Shown here piece by piece: positions 60,101 through 64,000 of a DNA stretch of 64,000 bases. Where the stretch lies: contig NC_046681.1 of assembly GCF_009870125.1 (NCBI RefSeq), forward strand, positions 11,607,001 to 11,671,000, read 5' to 3'. The DNA is from Drosophila pseudoobscura. Lineage: Eukaryota > Arthropoda > Insecta > Diptera > Drosophilidae. Under the pieces are notes generated by a model, which was not told the DNA's origin, made no database searches, and saw only the letters and a list, made by a program, of their open reading frames with translations. How positions within the stretch are numbered: the stretch's first letter is position 1; every line of letters begins with the position of its first letter. Made by a program: the position numbers and the translations under genes.

Positions 60101-63100
60101 TACTTTACTCGGCTTGCGATGTCTATTATCATTTTGATCATCTTCGAGCTTATGCTCTCTACTGAGTACACCCACATAGGCAATGGAAGTGTCTGGGCAG
60201 TTGTTCGTCATCCAAATGCGTTTACCTTTCATGTTTGGTGTTATGTGGCAAGCTTTTTCCCTGATTTCGTGCATTTTTGGTATTTTATTCAAACTCATGA
60301 AAATAAGTATTTCCTCTGTGACATGAACTATGCGCACAGCCAACACGCTTTTCGACTTCAAGGGTATCTTATAGTAGTGTATTTGAGAGTGACCCTCAAT
60401 GGTGCTGTTGGCCATCCATTTGACGAACTCTGGATTCGCACTGAATTTGGATATGTTCAAGTGATAATTCAACGGATTTTTAAGCGGTAAACGCGCCCCC
60501 ATAGGGTAGTTCTTTTTGGGACTGTAGGCATGAACAATGAGTACATTAGTCTCCGATGGCAATGGCTCCGGATACCACCAGTACATGTTGTGAACGTTCT
60601 GCTGCGATATGATCTGAAAGAGCACTGCGGGATCAGCCAGTAGGTCTCGTAGCTCCTCAAGGAGCTCCGCCGAAATGCGAACATGGAACATATCATCAAC
60701 GGTATTTACAGTTAAATTTTCGATAGGTTCTATTACCTCTGTTACATTCATTTGATAGGAAATGCCGCCCTGAAACGTGGACAGAGCTCTATCGTAGGGA
60801 TGGTGTCGCTTGGTGCCGAGAACACCCAGATAGTATACACATTTATACAGATACCATGTTTCCAATAGCCACCAATTGACGCGATGCAGTGTGACCGGAT
60901 CCAATTCTGCCTCAAGTTTCCTCTCTGCACCCAAATTCTGACCCATGTTACAATTTTCATCATGGGTTTTGCACTGTGCCGGCGGATGCTTCTCCGTTCG
61001 CATGGCCAGTCTGAACATGAAAAATAAGTGATGATCGGTGAGCGCGTTGTACGCTGCCCGATGTAGCCATTCGATGTCTTGGATTATCTGCTCGAATACC
61101 TGGCTCATTCGTGTAAATATTTGTGCAACCATTCCTGCTTCCTTATATTCCATGGGATTCAAACGGTCAATAACTTCACAGGCCAACACTGAGAGCTGTT
61201 CGAGCTGTGCACCCGTTATTATGTTTCCCCTGTCTAGGTATTCGTAGACCACTCTGCCCTCGGATGGTGTTTCAATCCTCTGCATAGCCACCAGTGTCAT
61301 GACGTAGGCCTTGTTCCATCTACCACGCGTCAACAAGTACGGCACCTTACTTATATAGTTCTTCAGATCCGAAAGATGCTTTAGCGTATTGTTTTCGTTA
61401 TATTCACCTATTCTTTTGGTTTTAACCACTTTGACCTTAAGTTGTACTTCTATGCACATGTCAAGGTAATCGCATATAGATACATTTAACTCGTTGGTGG
61501 ACGGTAGTGTCAATTTGTACAGTGGATAGGGTACATTCGAGTCGATGACGTTCATTTCGACTGTATACCTATATTGTAATGGTGGATATTTGGTTTCGAA
61601 GTTTTGGCAAGGCACGTAAAAGTATGTATGGGCCTCTATTCCACTGAGTGGAAATATATGGCATTCTCCATTCTGTGGTCCATCGTTTCGTTTCATTATT
61701 AAATTCGCCGAACCCGTGAGCCCATCCTTCAGTATGATCACCAGTGTTATCAGCAGCTCCTCCACAGTATGTTGCGTTACAAGATTTTTAGTTGTTGACA
61801 CGGACCAGCTTGTCTCATCCCCAGGGAAAGTCAAATACCATCTATAGCGATAAATCTTTGAATCACAATCAACACATTGACCCGACAAGTGGAAACTATC
61901 GATGGGGGCATACGTTTTCATATAGCAATTTCGATGGCAAAGTATATGTGCCGTGATGGTACGATGGTTGACAACTTCCAACATTTGATATACCGTGACA
62001 GATACGCGGTAATCCATTCGCGAAACCATTGTCAAACTGTAGTTATAGAAACTGCCGAGTTTCAATGAATGTGGTGGTATTATTATCTTTTCCTCTGTGG
62101 GATATCCCATTTCAGGATTATTGATTGAGGGTTTGTGTGCTTAGATAGTATTTATAATGCACTCACTAGTACTCATGTCTTGACGACAGTACTTATTTTT
62201 CGGATCATCTACGCTGACACAGCCCCAAATGAATATCCTGGAATTATCTTCTGTTCGTTTCCTCGATCTGTCTCGACTTCTACTGGCATCCATCACAATC
62301 TCACGCTCGACATTGACCATACGATTCATGTTACCCCGGATTCTCGGTTCCACTAGAGGTGCGAGCATTCGTACGTAACACTAAATGGGATCTCAGATCA
62401 CAATTTTGTATCGATCATCTCTCTGTAAATCTTTACATACCCTTGCCACACAATTCACGCCATTTATAATTGCATTTACTCGCAACATAAACACAAATTT
62501 TCCGAGCATTGGATTGTATTTATATTTAATCTTATACGGTGGTAGCCTGAGCGTCAGGCCTTTGGTGACACCCGCATGACCAATCAATTCTGGGTGTAGT
62601 AGCTAGATTATAGTATGAATATTAATATAAAGAACAAATATTCATTACGTGTCTCTCTTATATCATAAAAGTTCCAATCCACATGATCGTATTCAAAACT
62701 CTCGCATTCGTCTCCTAACTCGGCAGAGAATTGCAAATGACTCCGGGGTGAGACTTCTATAGGTTCATTGGGATCCTTGCAGAAAGGCAGATTAAACATC
62801 GGGTCACAACTCATGGCTTTTGGGAATATTATTTTGATATCACGTCGTGCCTTGCGTGCCAAATTTTTTTTTCGATTATTGAAGGCCGTAATGAGGATAT
62901 AAACGTAACGCTGATGAGAGTTGAAGTAACTGGCATGGGTTTGATAGTAGTAGCCACTTCTGTACGGCAGCCTGGTAACACGAATGCCATACTTTCTCAA
63001 TATCCAAGGCAATTTATTGGTGTAACGCCAAGGATTTGGCTTACCGTTGGGCACAGTCACTATCTCATCGATCAGATAATCATTCGTGTCGGCCGTCAAG

Positions 63101-63579
63101 GTCATTATAAATTTTTCATCGCCCAGGCTGGGCATCATGACGATAATGTGATAAAGTCTGCCATAAATCGGATGACGATTGAATTCCATGTGAGGTTCAA
63201 GGGGATACGTAATATTTCTACGTTTCCCTTGCCGTTTCCTCCTCCTGGAGAATGCTTTTTGGTTTTCCCGATAATCAAGGCTTTCATTGTTGGCAGGATC
63301 CCAAAGTCTTTTGATTCTTTGCTCTTCATTATGAAATGGATTTCGCTTTGCAGGAAATGTCTTCATGTTATTCTGGACCTCGTTACTCCAATTCAAAAAG
63401 TTACGATATCTTTCGGGTATTTTTTGTATTTGCATGAAGCTGTGTGCCGATTGATTGGAGGTTGGTTCAATGTTATCCCCTTCAAGGTCCCATTGGCTTC
63501 CCTCATTTTGGGCACTACCATGATACATAAACCACATCATCGATATCGATGTCATCATGAGGCACAGATAGTATTGCAT
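57140..63579 (-). CDS. Polycystin-1/REJ-like membrane protein, copy B (REJ-GPS-PLAT, 5 exons)
   Basis: My model joins 63579-62649, 62589-62441, 62380-62167, 62094-60098 and 58276-57140. It is 1475 residues, in frame throughout. The signal peptide starts MQYYLCLMM and is cut near GSA|QNEG. The furin-like RRRKR, REJ module, GPS-like motif, membrane segment, PLAT domain and two final membrane segments lie in the same order as in copy A. Exons 2 and 3 have the same lengths as in copy A (149 and 214 nt), and introns 1-3 are 59, 60 and 72 bp in both. Exon 4 is one codon longer, and exon 5 three codons longer. The two proteins are nearly identical from the mature N-terminus to about residue 200 and again in the PLAT C-terminal half and the tail. 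They differ most in the middle of the ectodomain and at the start of the PLAT domain. Intron 4 (1821 bp) carries a DINE-1 element at the same site. Both frames are intact, so both copies are probably functional. Expected location: plasma or ciliary membrane, inferred from the family. Confidence 0.85.
58984..60019 (+). mobile_element. DINE-1/INE-1-type Helitron relic in intron 4 of gene B
   Basis: It starts near AACAAGCAGGAACGTTGCGA and CTCAGTCAGCATG, parallel to the start of the element in gene A. It ends with GTATCGGGTA at 60008-60017. The last ~300 bp, including GGTCGGACAGACGGAAAGAC and the adjoining exon 4 end, are almost base-for-base the same as in gene A, whereas the left half has diverged and lacks one or two of the internal modules. 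It includes a run of T then A near 59105-59132. Confidence 0.72.
59999..60097 (-). other. Open read-through of intron 4 in gene B (possible short isoform end)
   Basis: The unspliced frame after exon 4 stays open for the same 32 codons as in copy A and ends at TGA 60001-59999 inside the DINE-1 end. It would give a secreted ectodomain form. Confidence 0.4.
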
Positions 63580-64000
63580 AGTACAAACTTCTCTAAAAAT
63601 TTATCAATACTTGGAATCCATATTTGTGTAGACATTTGTTTTTGTCATATTTTTCCAGTTGACTCAAGAGGCAATGCGAATGGGAAGCACCGGTCCAAAG
63701 GCCAAAAAAGCATACATGTGCACTTCAAATACTAGTCCAGAAAGGAGAAATGGTCTGGTACAGCTGGTAATTTACACATCCCCACAATTATCATCAAGAG
63801 AGCAACAAAGAACAAGACTTAACCCAGAGCTCCAATCATTTTTCCCACTCCAATTACCATTTTCATTTGCATTTACAAAATCCATTTAAATCAAATGAAA
63901 TTATGTCAAAAAACACAGACACGGCAAGCAGGAAATGGTGTGCTGCATTTTTATAAGCCGCCGAAAACAACGGTAAGTATTCGACAACAAACAAACATAC
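63580..64000. other. 5' flank of REJ/PLAT gene B
   Basis: Similar in patches to 56100-56700 upstream of gene A, including the shared ACACAGACACGGCAAGCAGG and CAACGG/GTAAGTATTCGACAA blocks. The similarity still holds at the window edge, so the far end of the duplicated unit lies beyond 64000. No TATA box is evident. Confidence 0.6.

Overview
The window looks like Drosophila euchromatin. Coding exons are sparse, short introns are 59-72 bp, and there are many simple repeats, poly-pyrimidine tracts, DINE-1/INE-1-type Helitron relics, a mariner relic and a LINE relic. I recognise the first coding exon of outspread (osp), the fly homologue of the myosin phosphatase-Rho interacting protein M-RIP. 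The obscura species group is my guess from the style of the noncoding DNA and the dispersed repeats. That guess is an inference; nothing in the sequence proves it.

Layout. Positions 1-6100 hold the 5' coding end of osp on the minus strand (coding exon 5148-4960). A compact 88-residue gene of unknown function lies on the opposite strand, downstream of that exon and presumably inside an osp intron (4576-4842). A 153-bp tandem repeat array sits at about 1010-1760. A dense cluster of ATGTTGC words lies just upstream of osp (6070-6461). From 6.5 to 35 kb I find no convincing coding exon. This stretch is mostly noncoding and carries a DRE (TATCGATA) cluster near 11.65 kb, a threonine/glutamine-repeat ORF near 14.9 kb, a mariner transposase relic near 20 kb, degenerate AT-rich repeats (21.9-23.8 kb) and a 34-bp tandem array (31.9 kb). 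At 35.2-36.5 kb two tandem paralogues encode small secreted Gly/Gln-rich proteins, each with a 4-codon first exon. A LINE RNase H relic is at 40.3-40.7 kb. Positions 41-49 kb are again noncoding as far as I can see.

The most striking region is 49.2-63.6 kb, on the minus strand. It holds two complete, tandemly duplicated five-exon genes. By my splice reconstruction they encode proteins of 1470 and 1475 residues: signal peptide, novel N-terminal region with a furin-like site, REJ (receptor for egg jelly) module, GPS-like motif, one membrane span, PLAT domain and two more membrane spans. They belong to the polycystin-1/REJ family but stop after the third membrane segment. They lack the TRP-like channel half, and their GPS motif has lost the residues needed for self-cleavage. 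Exon lengths, phases and the three short introns are conserved between the copies. Both fourth introns carry a DINE-1 element at the same place. Patchy near-identity suggests gene conversion.

All splice sites, starts and domain calls were made by eye from the sequence. No search or alignment program was run.
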